Source: Lithospermum erythrorhizon
Lineage: Eukaryota; Streptophyta; Magnoliopsida; Boraginales; Boraginaceae
Length of the DNA: 64,000 nucleotides
Assembly (NCBI GenBank): GCA_019722365.1
Contig: JADFUC010001925.1
Span: 3,162,001 to 3,226,000 of the forward strand
Direction: 5' to 3'
A program made the position numbers and the translations under genes. The stretch's first letter is position 1. Every line of letters begins with the position of its first letter. The notes beneath the pieces are model-generated. The model searched no databases and had not been told where the DNA came from. It saw nothing but the letters and a program-made list of their open reading frames with translations. This document shows, piece after piece, positions 36,858-48,279 of the stretch.

Positions 36858-39718
36858 GTGGTTGAAAGATTAGCTTAAAAGGATGCACTAAGAACAGCTT
36901 GTTCCATTAGGTATCTAATCTTATTATTATTAATAAAAAGATCTGTTAAGATAATGAGGATACCAATAATTGAGAAATAGTCAATATGTGGAAATATCAA
37001 CACAATTGTGGATTTCTTTATTATGAATGTTTGATTCAAAGTTGAATATATTACATTGAGCACTGAGAAGTATATAACTCAAACTGTGAATCAGTGATGA
37101 AGTAGGATATCACCTCTCTTTATTTTGTGGAATAGTCGTTGGTATGGAATTTTTGTCACATTTATTTGTCTTCTATTAAGAATGATTTTGGTACGAAGTT
37201 GAAAATATTTGATACTTATCAACTATATAGAGTGCTGTTAAGCAAAGAACTTCAACTATTGAACCCGAGATGGGTAAATTTCACCTCTCCTCTTGTTTTA
37301 TATTGTTCTGTTATTCTTCTATCCATCTTGATACTTGTTTTCTTGAAACCAAACAAGAGGCCCCTCACCAAGTTGCCTCCAAGTCCACCAGGATGGCCAG
37401 TGTTTGGCCACATGTTCCATCTTGGTACTCTTCCATATGTAACGATGGCGAAGATGAAAGACAAATATGGTCCTGTCATTTGGCTCAAACTTGGCTCGGT
37501 TAACACCATGGTTGTTCAATCAGCCGATGCTGCAGCTGAGCTTTATAAGAATCATGATCTTTCTTTTTCCGATAGGCCCATCGTTGAGACATTAACATCC
37601 CATGACTTTCACAAAAGCACTATGATTTTCTCCCCAAATGGCCCTTATTGGCGCCTTCTTCGACGATTATGTGTCTCTTCTATTCACTCTAAGATCGACG
37701 ATGATCCGCTTCAAGTAAGGAGAAAATGCGTCGATGACTTGTTGTCCTGGATTGGAAAAGAGGCTGAAACTGCCATGACTGAGAAGAGAGGAATTAAGAT
37801 TATTGATTTTGTTTCTCTGGCAGGTATCAATGTGATTGGGAACATATTACTTTCTAAGGACTTGGTGGAGCCTAACTCAAAAATTGGCAGAGAGTTGTAC
37901 AACGCTGTCACAGGTTTTTTTCATTGGAGCGGCGAACCAAATGTATCTGATTTCTTTACTTGGCTTAAGCCATTTGATCTTCAAGGATTGAAAAGGAATA
38001 TGGATCGAGATATGGGAAAAGCTCTGGAAATTGTCTCTGGATATGTAAAAGAACGACTTGAAGAAAATCAGCAAGGAATGAAACAGAGGAAAGACCTATT
38101 GGATATTTTGCTAGATTTTAAAGGAAATGAAACAGGTGAACAAAAAAAGCTATCAGAGCATGCTGTTTCAGTATTTCTTTTGGTAATCCTTACTCTTCTT
38201 AGCTTGTTTCCCTTCTTGATGGCCTCTTTTAAATTCTCAAAATTATATTTTAAATATGTTACTGTCTATATTATTTCTTTAAAATATTAATTGGAAAATA
38301 CAGTACCTTTCTTCTTTTTGAAATGTTCTTCTATCAATTTGTTGTTATACATCAACATGGTAGCGGGGTAGGGGGAGGGTCAGATAATATGCAGTTTTGT
38401 ACGTGTGATAACTCCTTATCAGTTATTAGTCTTCTGCTTTGACTCTTTTGACAGGTAGAAATTCTGTATGAATATGTTTAGGTGTGTTATTTGTTTATAG
38501 TGGTTAAAATAGTTTAAGAGGCGGTTTGGGTGAGCTTTTCGAATTTTGTAAGTGCTCATCTTATAGAGAATATGGATCTTAAGAGCCCTTTTGATGTCTG
38601 GACTTTGGATACTAGAGCTTAATATCTTATACCAAGGGTTTATGTTGATAAAAGTTATTGTATAACCTCTTATGTACTTTTCCTTTCTCCATTTACAATA
38701 CTTGTTGTGTTGTATAGAATATAGTTGCATGCAAAACACACCCTAAAATCAGTTTATCACCAAAAAGAATGTCTTCGGCAACTATTGACTGTTGCTGAAT
38801 AAGTTGCTTGGTATGATGGGAGTAATATCAGAAACATTGTGTCCACCAAACAGTGACATTAACAGTGTATTATCAATATCCATGGAGTATATAATATGTT
38901 TAGCATGATATCCATCTCTGAGATCTTGATTTATCACTCAAATCATATCATATTCTTGATCTGCTGAGAATGCTCACCTAAAATCAAATGGTGTAGGAAA
39001 TCTTTTTAACTGGTGTAGAGACGTTGACATCTACCATTGAGTGGGCATTGGCTGAACTACTTAATAACCCAAAAACATTGACGGATGCCAAACACGAGAT
39101 TCTCAAGATTGTAGGAAGAAATAAGAGGTTTGAAGAAAGTGACATCGACAAATTGCCATTTCTACAGGCGATTGTTAAAGAGACCCTACGTATGCATCCT
39201 GGAGGAGGCTTGATACCAAGGAAAACTACCAAAGACACAAGTTTTATGGGGTATGATATACCCAAAAGTACTAATGTGATGATAAATATTTGGGCAATAG
39301 CAACAGATCCTGAAAATTGGAGTGACCCTTTTTCTTTCAAGCCTGAGAGGTTCCTGGACTCGGAGGTTGATTACAAAGGGAAATATTTTCATTACTTTCC
39401 ATTTGGTTCAGGCAGCAGAATATGTCCTGGACTTCCATTAGCTCATCGCTTGGTGCACCTTATTTTGGGTTCGTTGATTCATGAGTTCGATTGGGAACTC
39501 AATGATTCCCTCCCACTTGATATGAGTGAGAAAATGGGGTTGACAGTACGGAAATTGGAAGCATTGAAGGCAATACCAAGAAAAACAAGATTTTAAAATA
39601 GCAGTGTATTATATGTAATGTATTGTTGTTTTCAGTTATATATATTAGTATCGTCGCAATGTTAACATTATTAAATACAGTGGCTTTAACTCTTTGAAGT
39701 TTAATTATGTATTTGCCT
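36858..39718 (+). repeat. Segmental duplication unit A (P450 copy 2 plus promoter)
   Basis: From gtggttgaaagattagctt onward, this segment is nearly identical to 44180 onward, through about 400 bp of upstream DNA and exon 1. Homology continues to a shared tttaattatgtatttgcct in the 3' flank near 39718. Confidence 0.8.
37270..39596 (+). pseudogene. Cytochrome P450, CYP76-like copy 2, start codon out of frame
   Basis: Exon 1 runs to 38182 (CTTTTG/gtaatc) and exon 2 is 38997-39596, the same intron position as copy 1. The body is fully open: anchor VLYCSVILLSILILVFLKP, hinge LPPSPPGWPVFG, an I-helix reading TGVETL instead of AGAETT, KETLR, PERF, and heme loop FGSGSRICPG. However, the ATG equivalent to those of the other copies (37270) is followed by GGTAAATTTC where copies 1 and 3 have GAGTACAATTTC, a 2-bp loss that puts it out of frame. 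The open frame upstream of the anchor contains no ATG, and the first in-frame ATG is at 37412, inside HMF and past the membrane anchor. So as written it cannot make a normal ER-anchored enzyme. It is otherwise well conserved, so either a very recent lesion or a sequence error. Confidence 0.8.
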
Positions 39719-39719
39719 C

Positions 39720-41020
39720 GGCAAGAAGTGCACTATTGAACATTACGTAATGACCGAAACTGAGCTGGAATAAACTCACCTATTTCATCTTTATCACCAC
39801 TCCTCTTGCCTGTAATCCGACCAGATAATCAGCTGAGCAGGTATTCGATGCAGTTTTCCGGGGCAGTATGGGTAGGAATGCTTGTTGAAGTCATTAAGGT
39901 GCCTTGTTATGGGAGTATTTTCGACATCCTTAAGTGAAGCAATTTCTTCCGTTAGTAAATGCGCTTATTGTTGGTGATGAGCACCGTATAAATTTGTCAA
40001 CAAATGAGACCTTTTGTTGTAGTCATTAGCAGCGCGTTTTTGGACAACGTAGTGCATTCGCACCTAAGACACAGCCGATTGCTTTCTTTAATTCTTATAG
40101 TAAATGTACCATAACTTTATCGTACAATGGTTTTGTTAGAACTTTTTCTGTGCTATAGATAATCGCCATGTTAAATAACCGATAAATACATCATCGAAAC
40201 TTATACATATATCGTATTTCCTTCGTTGTGACCATTGAATCACCGATTTGATCGAGCACCAGGCTACGATCTTAGATTGATGTGATTATAGGCTGTCCCA
40301 ATCATGGCCTGCTTGGACAGTAATGTGACAGTAAATTGCGTAAAATAAATAACACCGATTTGCTCTGAGTTCCTTGATATGAAAGAGTACGTCCACATTC
40401 TTCTTTAGAAATCCACTATAAATCAAGCCCAGGAAGATTGTTACGATTCTGCACTTATCCAGTGAAACTATTTCGGTGGTAATCTTTTATAAGCATTATT
40501 ACCGATTAAATATCCTTGATATTATTGGATTCAGCAATATTCTCTATAAAGTTGTTTTTGGATGTTTATTTTTGTGATATATCGAGCGCATAAGAAAAAC
40601 ACGTATTTATAGGAAAACACAGCTGCTTTGAGTGAAATAAGGTAATAAAGAGTCGAAACATGCCGGTGCGTGGCGTGCGCGTTCGCCGAGACCTGGTCGA
40701 GGCGAGGGGAGTGCCGATGAGCTCGGCGACTCACCGAAGGGCTGCCGAGCGAGGTCCCAAGCAGGCATGCCACTGCTTACGGTGCGCCGAGGACTGTCAG
40801 GGGCCTCCCGGGGTACCAAATCTTCTCGATGCTTGGGCGATTCACGACCCGAAAAATGCTCTTGACCTCGACAAAATGGAACTTGAGAGCTGTGGTGTTA
40901 GAAAGATGCGGATTATCTCGATTTATTCTATAAAGGATGGCAGTGACTACTAGCTGCTGTATTTTATTATTCTGGTTGTCTTGTTGCGTGTAAAGGCATA
41001 TTTTATCGAGACCGCCGGGC
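39720..41020. other. Unclassified spacer with GC-rich block
   Basis: No gene recognised. The segment 40640-40830 is unusually GC- and CpG-rich, with overlapping open frames on both strands that look like composition artefacts. The rest is repeat-like sequence between P450 copy 2 and the short copia element. Confidence 0.4.
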
Positions 41021-41024
41021 CTCG

Positions 41025-41594
41025 AAGAAGACATATTTTATCGGGCAAGCCGGGGCGAGGTCTCTGGTAGGATGCCAATGACATAGAATACCCCGAGGCT
41101 GTAGGCGTTCGAGACCCCAGTGCCATTAGCGAGAATCCCCGGCCGAGGTTTTGGCGGTTTGAGATTTGGGCCCAAGAAAAGACATAGTCTTCTTGGGTTT
41201 TGTTAGCTTTTTATAAATATAGAGATGATTTCGCCAGGTTTATTTATCATGAATGTGAATAGAAAATTCATTCTAGAATAATATTGGAGTCGATTATTGA
41301 AGAATATAGTTTTTATTCTTGAAGAACTTAGAAAGTTTATCTTTGTTCTTGACAGTAAAGCTTTGTGGTTGAGATTTTTTCGATTGTATCAGAAAATGAG
41401 CATGATTATAGCTAGTGGTAGAAAGGGCATAACGATGCTTACGGTTTATTGGTAGTTACGGCAGGGCGTACCTTTTCGCGTTGAGGGGAACTTTTGTATA
41501 AAATTCTTGTGTGTTTTATTTCCCTTAAATTTCTATACGTTTTTATTAATTGCTTAAAATTCCGGAAGGGATTTAGGGAATTCATAAATTAGCA
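41025..41594 (+). repeat. 5' LTR of the short copia-like element
   Basis: Ends ...aaattagca just before ttggtatagaac. The left edge is approximate because the first about 150 bp are strongly diverged from the right LTR. Confidence 0.55.
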
Positions 41595-43424
41595 ATTGGT
41601 ATAGAACTTTGATGCAGCAGTTTGTGGTAGAATGTCGATAGGTAGGCGAAGGAATTGTGACACGTGCGTTAGAGAAGACCGATGGGAATCGATTTTCACG
41701 TTGGAAAGATGTGTATGGAGAGTTATGCATGCGGAAAGAAATTTGAACAAACCCGGCTAGGGGCTTTGAGAAGATGGATGAGGATGAATGGATGGGGTAG
41801 ACCAGGCAGTGCTTTAGGTGTGTCCAGACATTTGTGCGCAAATAATAAATGCTTATTGAAAAATTATTTTACGCTTAAGATGTAGAAAGTACTTGGCATG
41901 GCGAGACTGCGCCCAATGATTTGTGGCATTATTAATCAGCTGTCGGCGGTAGATGTTAATGTTGATGATGAGATCTGAGAGTGCGATTTTGTTGGCTTCG
42001 TTACGAAGTTGGGAGTCGATGAGGCGGCGGTTAGTAATTACGTAGGGGTACTAACAGGTTGAACTTAAGGTGGTTGTAGGCGTATGCTGTCAGTGCGTGA
42101 GCTTCGTAGCAAGTGAATGTGTGTGGTTCTACGTTACTTTGTAGGGAAGAGGAAGGAGAGGTTTGGAAATAGTAGGAGATCCTGAATAGAGGTACAAGTA
42201 ATTCGATCACGTGTCTTTGGGGTTGTAGCAAAAGCCAGGTCGCGTGAAGGGGAGCCTTTGCCAAGCTAACGGTGATGCTCGTATTTATGTTGAGCGATTA
42301 TTCGACCGCTTTGGGTTTATACGTGAATCTTCGTTGATTCTGGATAGTAGATTACGGAGCTTCTTTTCATACTTCGCATGGCAGAGATGTAATGGTGAAT
42401 TATGTTTGGGAATTATGGAGATACATTCATCTTAGTGGTGAGCGAGTTGGATGTAATGGTATGGGAGATGTGAATGCAGAGTTATCGAATGGTTCTTTAG
42501 AGGCGACAATGTGAGAATTTATGTTCGAGGTAGGGAATAGTTTAATTTCGGTGAGTCGGGTTGGATGGTGATAGTTGCTCCGAACTACTTTCCGAAGATG
42601 AGTAGCTGAAGGTTATTCGAGGAATAAATGGTAATGCCAAAAGCGAAGTCGGGTACTACATGCTTGACTAACGGTTACCGAAGAGGTTGAAGAGAGGATT
42701 TGGAGTGTGAGAGAGAAAAGCCGGGTGAGATTAGAGCATGGGAGTTTCTCACGAAGATAGAAAATTTGTCGTTGGTGAGAATAAGATTGCGGATGTCTTT
42801 GAGAGGTTCTCGGGAAGTGCAATTTTGTGCAAATGAAGATGCATTGAAGGTCGAGAAAGATACCCCCAGTTGATAGAATGTAATACTTGGTTTGGTGATG
42901 AGTTAAATTTGAAGGAACTGCAGGGAAAGAGGATACTGACGATTGCGTGTTGCATGAATCATACGAGTTAGCGGCGTGTTTCAAGGAATAAAGCGGTGAA
43001 GGTATTTGACCTCTAGCTGTTGAAAGGTGTTACGATCCAAGCATCGAGGGTCAATGAATTAGATCGAGGGAAGTCGACGGCGTGGAATGAAAAGGTAAAG
43101 AGAAAAATTCGTGATGACTGATGAGGAGCTTGGAGGTTTTCGAGGTCTGCGAGTTGAAGATCGTGAAGATCGAGAAAGGCGAGGGCGGGCGTGGTGATTA
43201 TGCAATGAGGGAAAAGTCCCGGCGGGGTAGAGCCCAATGGGTATTACAGATTGCAGCGGTGGTCAAGTTGGTGTCGTTGAGGGGATGTTGCAGGTTGGAA
43301 AGAAGATGCGGGAAGTTGGGATGGGAACTCGGTGGGGAGTTCGTGGATGATGAACTGCGGAAGGTTCAGGATGGTGTTTGAAGACGGTGATCCGAAAATG
43401 TCTTCAAGTGGGAGATTGTTGCAT

Positions 43425-43985
43425 GTGAAGACATCTTTTATCGAGAGACCATCGAGGGCCAGTCTCGATGGGGGGTCTCAATAACAATCACCCGGTATGG
43501 CGTATGCCGATAGAGATTGCCGATGTAGAATCCGAAAAGCGGGTTTTTGGTTTGAAACTTTGGGCTGAAAAGGCAATGAAAATCTAGCCCAGGTTTTGTT
43601 AGCACATAAATATAGGATGATTTACGTGAGTTTTATTTATCGCTTAAAATAAATAAAATAGAGAAAATTAAATACTGAAATAATATAGTCTTTAATATTA
43701 TTGAAGAAACGTAGTTTTGTTGAAAGGCTTTCAGAAAGTTTATGCTTTGTTGTATTAGGATTTGTGGTTGAGATTTTCGATTGTATAATAAAATCTTTCA
43801 GCATAGATTATATAGTAGTGGTAGGGCTTGTAACGATCTTGGTTTATTAGTGGTGCAGGGCGTCTTTCAGCGTTGAGAGGCCTATATAAAATTCTTGTAT
43901 CTGTTTATTTCGCCTTAAATTTACATCGTTTTATTGATTTCTTTGAAGAATTAAGAAGAGATTTAGGGAATTTTAAATCCTAACA
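43425..43985 (+). repeat. 3' LTR of the short copia-like element
   Basis: Begins about TGTGAAGACATC and ends aaatcctaaca. It carries the same promoter-like and poly(A)-like blocks as the left LTR. Confidence 0.55.
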
Positions 43986-44179
43986 AATACTTGTTACTAT
44001 TGTTTGTTTATCATAATACTTGAGGTTTCCTGAGATGAGTTGACTTTCCTCCTCTTCTTTTTCTTTTGTATTTTCTCATTTCAGTTGGAGATGTAGTGTT
44101 TCGGTTTAGTATATGGTTTCTCATCTGTATCATCAATCATTCAAGTTAGTGAATACTCGTGAAATCAAGTTAGAGGACG

Positions 44180-46664
44180 TGTGGTTGAAAGATTAGCTTA
44201 AAAGGATGCACTAAGAACAGCTTGTTCCATTAGGTATCTAATCTTATTATTATTAATAAAAAGATCTGTTAAGATAATGAGGATACCAATAATTTGAGAA
44301 ATAGTCAATATGGAAATATCAACACAATTATTAGTTTCTTTATTATGAATGTTTTGATTCAAAGTTGAATATATTACATTGAGCACTGAGAAGTATATAA
44401 CTCAAACTGTGAATCAGTGATGAAGTAGCATATCACCTCTCTTTATTTTGTGGAATAGTCGTTGGTATGGAATTTTTGTCACATTTATTTGTCTTCTATT
44501 AAGAATGATTTTGGTACAAAGTTGAAAATATTTGATACTTATCAACTATATAGAGTGCTGTTAAGCAAAGAACTTCAACTGTGAACCAGAGATGGAGTAC
44601 AATTTCACCTCTCCTCTTGTTTTATATTGTTCTGTTATTCTTCTATCCATCTTGATACTTGTTTTCTTGAAACCAAACAAGAGGCCCCTCACCAAGTTGC
44701 CTCCAAGTCCACCAGGATGGCCAGTGTTTGGCCACATGTTCCATCTTGGTACTCTTCCATATGTAACGATGGCGAAGATGAAAGACAAATATGGTCTGTC
44801 ATTTGGCTCAAACTTGGCTCGGTTAACACCATGGTTGTTCAATCAGCCGATGCTGCTGCTGAGCTTTATAAGAATCATGATCTTTCTTTTTCCGATAGGC
44901 CCATCGTTGAGACATTAACATCCCATGAATTTCACAAAAGCACTATGATTTTCTCCTCACATGGCCCTTATTGGCGTATGCTTCGACGATTATGTGTCTA
45001 TTCTATTAACTCTAAGATTGACGATTATCCGCTTCAAGTAAGGAGAAAATGCGTCGATGACCTGTTGTCCTGGATTGGAAAAGAAGCTGAAACTGCCATG
45101 GTTAAGAAGAGAGGAATTAAAATAGTTGATTTTGTTGCTCTAGCAAATATCAATGTGATTGCGAACATATTGTTTTCTAAGGACTTGGTGGAGCCTAACT
45201 CAACAATTGGCAGAGAGTTGTTCGAAAGTATGACATGTTTTTTTAGTTGGGGCGGCGAACCAAATGTTTCTGATTACTTTACTTGGCTTAAGCCATTTGA
45301 TCTTCAAGGATTGAAAAGGAATATGGATCGAGACATGGGAAAAGCTCTGGAAATTGTCTCTGGATATGTAAAAGAACGACTTGAAGAAAATCAGCAAGGA
45401 GGAAAGAAACAGAAGAAAGACCTTTTGGATATTTTGCTTGATTTTGAAGGAAATGGAACAGATGAACGAGAAAAACTATCAGAACATACCATTTCAGTAT
45501 TTCTTTTGGTAATCGTTACTCTTCTTATTAGCTTGTTTCCCTTCTCAATGGCCTCTTTTTTTATTCTCAAAATTATATTTTAAATATGTTATTGCCTATA
45601 TATTTTATATTTTGTTAAAATAATTATTGCGAAATAGAGTATCTTTGTTCTTTTTGAAATTGTTGTTGTATAAATTTCGTTGTTATACATCAACGTGTTC
45701 CATTGTCTCACAAGAGGCTCCCACCTAAGGGGGAAGAGATAGTACGCAGCCCATTTCTGAACATGCCTCTATACTTATTATGGGATAATTCACTAATATC
45801 AGAAAGTTTATCTGTGCCAAACAGTGATATTCAGAGTATATATAGTCAGTATCATACACGGAGTATATAATATGTTTAGCATGATATCCATCTTTGAGAT
45901 CTTGATTTTTCACTCAAACATATCATATTCTTGATTATCTGAGACCAATCACCTACTATCACATGTTGTAGGAAATGTTTATGGCTGGTGCAGAGGCGAC
46001 GACGTCTACCATTGAGTGGGCATTGGCTGAACTACTTAGCAAGCCAAGAACTTTGACTGAGGCCAAACACGAGATTCTCAAGATTGTAGGAAGAAATAAG
46101 AGGTTTGAAGAAAGCGACAGAATTTATATATTTCTCAGGCGTTGTTAAAAAGAGAGACCCCTCGTATACATCTGGAGGAGGCTTCGTACCTAAGAAAGCT
46201 AGCAAAGACACTAGTTTTATGGGGTATGATATACCCAAAAGTACTAATGTGATGATAAATATTTGGGCAATAGGAAGAGATCCTGAATACTGGAGTGATC
46301 CTTCTTCTTTTAAGCCTGAGAGGTTCTTGGACTCAATTATTGATTACAAAGGCCAATATTTTGATTACATTCCATTTGGTTCTGGTAGCAGAATATGCCC
46401 TGGCATTCCATTAGCTCAACGTTTGGTGCACCTTATCTTAGGTTCGTTGATTCACGAGTTCGATTGGGAACTCGAGGATTCCTTCCTGCTTGACATGAGT
46501 GAGAAAATGGGGTTGACACTACGGAAATTGGAACCTTTGAAGGCAATACCAAAAAAAGCAAGCTTTTAAAATTTCTGGGTATTATTAGTAACCTGTTGTT
46601 GTTTACTTTTTCATATAACTTTCACAGTATATGTTTCTAGTGAAGTTTAATTATGTATTTGCCT
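44180..46664 (+). repeat. Segmental duplication unit B (P450 copy 3 plus promoter)
   Basis: Starts at the same gtggttgaaagattagctt breakpoint as unit A, with an offset of about 7322 bp. Upstream bases differ completely, marking a sharp duplication edge. Confidence 0.8.
44592..46569 (+). pseudogene. Cytochrome P450, CYP76-like copy 3, multiply disrupted
   Basis: Exon 1 (44592-45508) starts MEYNFTSPLVLYCSVILL like copy 1. At 44791-44800 it reads atggtctgtc where copy 2 has atggtcctgtc, so one C is missing and the frame shifts; the remainder of exon 1 is intact in the shifted frame. Exon 2 (45972-46569) is 598 bp instead of 600. Its I-helix reads AGAEAT, losing the conserved Thr. Around 46118-46200 a series of indels scrambles the ExxR helix and produces a stop (TAA 46146-46148). 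After this PERF and the heme loop FGSGSRICPG are intact again. The promoter block is nearly identical to copy 2. Because ExxR is destroyed as well as frameshifted, this is the most convincing pseudogene of the array. Confidence 0.88.
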
Positions 46665-47378
46665 GACGGCATAAACAAAAGATTGAGGTTCTGTTTTGCA
46701 GATAAATTCATGCTCTTATTATGTCATGCTTCTCTGAACCGATTTCTCGTCTATAGTATGCAAGCCGGTGCTAGTACGCAGGAGGTTCCAGTTATGTGCT
46801 ACAACTCTAACTCGACAGTTTTCTGTCCGGGGTTTCGAGCAGAGTCTCCGGGTGGGATACATTAAGCCAGTTCATTGAGGCTGAAAGAAAATATGAATTG
46901 CAACATACTTTGAAGATAAAATGGAGTTGTTTCGAACCTCTTTAACTCAAAACTTTTTTGTTCTGAATATCTTTCTTATCTTAGTTAATCTTCATGGAAT
47001 CATGGTGGTAAAAAGAAAATGAAAGGTGCATTTGAAGTTCTGCAACTTACTGTATGGAATCATTCAATCATGGACAGGTCTGGCTCCTAGCAAAAGATTT
47101 GGTATAAAATCACCAGACAACAAGCGTCCGGCAAACTATCCCAGTGTCAAGAAGAAACATATACAAAAAGCAATCATATTCCAAATTTATTCATTATTAA
47201 TATACATTAAAATAAATTGTCTACTTGTGCAAACAATAGAGACTTTTATCACCCTGTTGCCAAGAAGAGACTAGAAACTTCAATTGTTATTACCGGTTGG
47301 CGATGATTCATATATATGCTTATAGTTACAATGTGGGATCCTCGACGAATCGTCATCTGTTTATGAGTTCCTTTTTCA

Positions 47379-47385
47379 TATAAAT
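47379..47385 (+). promoter_or_regulatory. TATA box of secreted peptide gene A
   Basis: TATAAAT lies about 80 bp before the ATG at 47464 and is conserved at the same place in copy B (51603-51609). Confidence 0.55.
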
Positions 47386-47463
47386 TGATGAATGCCCTTC
47401 TACTAAGCTTCTTGTGTATAGCACATCATTACAAATATTTGAGTATAATACTCTTAAATCTCC

Positions 47464-47706
47464 ATGGCTAAAACACAGGTTATTATGGTTAGTGTTTTGG
47501 TGATTATGTTGATTTGCCTGATGGCAAAACCAGTGCATTCTGGGCGAGCATGCTACAGGCCAAACATGTGGTATTGTTGTCCTAAAGAACTTATTATGAA
47601 GATTCACAAGATTAAAAATCAAAATCTACGTACTTGGTCTCAAGAACGACCCAAAATTCCCGAAAATGCCCTCAGACCTAAGTGGCCTCATGATGCTGTC
47701 TTCTAG
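47464..47706 (+). CDS. Small secreted Cys-containing peptide A, unknown family
   Basis: An intronless 80-aa frame, starting MAKTQVIMVSVLVIMLICLM, with a clear hydrophobic signal peptide and likely cleavage after KPVHS (residue 26). The mature part is about 54 aa, basic, with Cys at 30, 38 and 39 (CYRPNMWYCC), then an amphipathic KELIMKIHKIKNQN and a Pro-rich tail. An odd number of mature cysteines hints at a dimer or a free thiol. The start is supported by the strict conservation of MAKTQV and its flanks with copy B. Three features indicate a real gene rather than a chance frame: a conserved TATA, a conserved signal peptide and substitutions concentrated in the tail. I do not recognise the family. 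It may be a defence or signalling peptide, which is only inference. Confidence 0.7.
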   Translation: MAKTQVIMVSVLVIMLICLMAKPVHSGRACYRPNMWYCCPKELIMKIHKIKNQNLRTWSQERPKIPENALRPKWPHDAVF

Positions 47707-48187
47707 AATAAAATGTGTCCAATTACATAGATTTCCCTGTGATTAAAAGACATGCATCTATATGCATACTTACATAGCCATCAGCCCATCATATATTGAG
47801 ACCATGTCCTATGATTTATGAACAATGAGTTGATGTAATGAAATATTTGTAATGATTATCATTCCACCCATAGAATTATGGAGAATGATACAGTCATGAT
47901 AAATTTGAAGAGCAATATTTATTTGAAGGACCATCTTACCCTTTAATTATCTCAAGAAAAGATATTATAGACTTTTTTTAATATTCAAGCAATAAAATGA
48001 TTCAATATGATAAGAGTAGTCATTTGGATCTAAGGGCATCTTGTAACATATCTCGAAGAGTGCGATTTATGACATTTATTTACCTATCAATTTTTGGATG
48101 ATATGAACTACCATAATCAAGCTTTGTGACAACAAGGGAGCCATGGACTTCTCCTAAAGTGCCCAACAACACTTACGACTCTTTCGG

Positions 48188-48193
<6 letters not shown>

Positions 48194-48238
<45 letters not shown>
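48194..48238. repeat. (AT)n microsatellite
   Basis: An uninterrupted 45-bp run of alternating A and T, likely polymorphic in length. Confidence 0.95.
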
Positions 48239-48241
<3 letters not shown>

Positions 48242-48279
48242 TGACATAAGCAACTAATGAAGTCGATATATCTATATAC

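Larger units (their letters stand above)
41025..43985 (+). mobile_element. Short, internally deleted copia-like LTR element
   Basis: Two related blocks of about 560 bp (about 41025-41594 and 43425-43985) share gacat-ttttatcg, a gttttgttag segment, tttgtggttgagatttt, ataaaattcttgt and atttagggaatt. The first is followed by ttggtatagaac, a worn tRNA-Met primer site. The internal part is only about 1.8 kb. It has gag-like scraps near 41700-41870 and a possible pol tail, KIADVF, near 42787, so most of pol is missing. It lies between P450 copies 2 and 3, inserted into or beside the duplication. Confidence 0.65.
46977..47740 (+). repeat. Peptide-gene duplication block, left copy
   Basis: Homologous to about 51192-51940. 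It shares catggtggtaaaaag near the start, a gtccggc-aac-a-ccagtgtcaagaag block, cgatgattcatatatatgc, gtgggatcctcgacgaat, the TATA region, the coding part and the first bases after the stop. Confidence 0.8.

Noticed and set aside
37139..37269. N-terminal extension of P450 copy 2
   Set aside because: The extension opens with TTG, not ATG, and is the promoter/5' UTR block shared with copy 3, so it is not coding.
42031..43381. Several 60-120-codon frames on both strands
   Set aside because: They fall inside the short copia-like element and overlap each other; only faint pol-tail wording supports retroelement origin.
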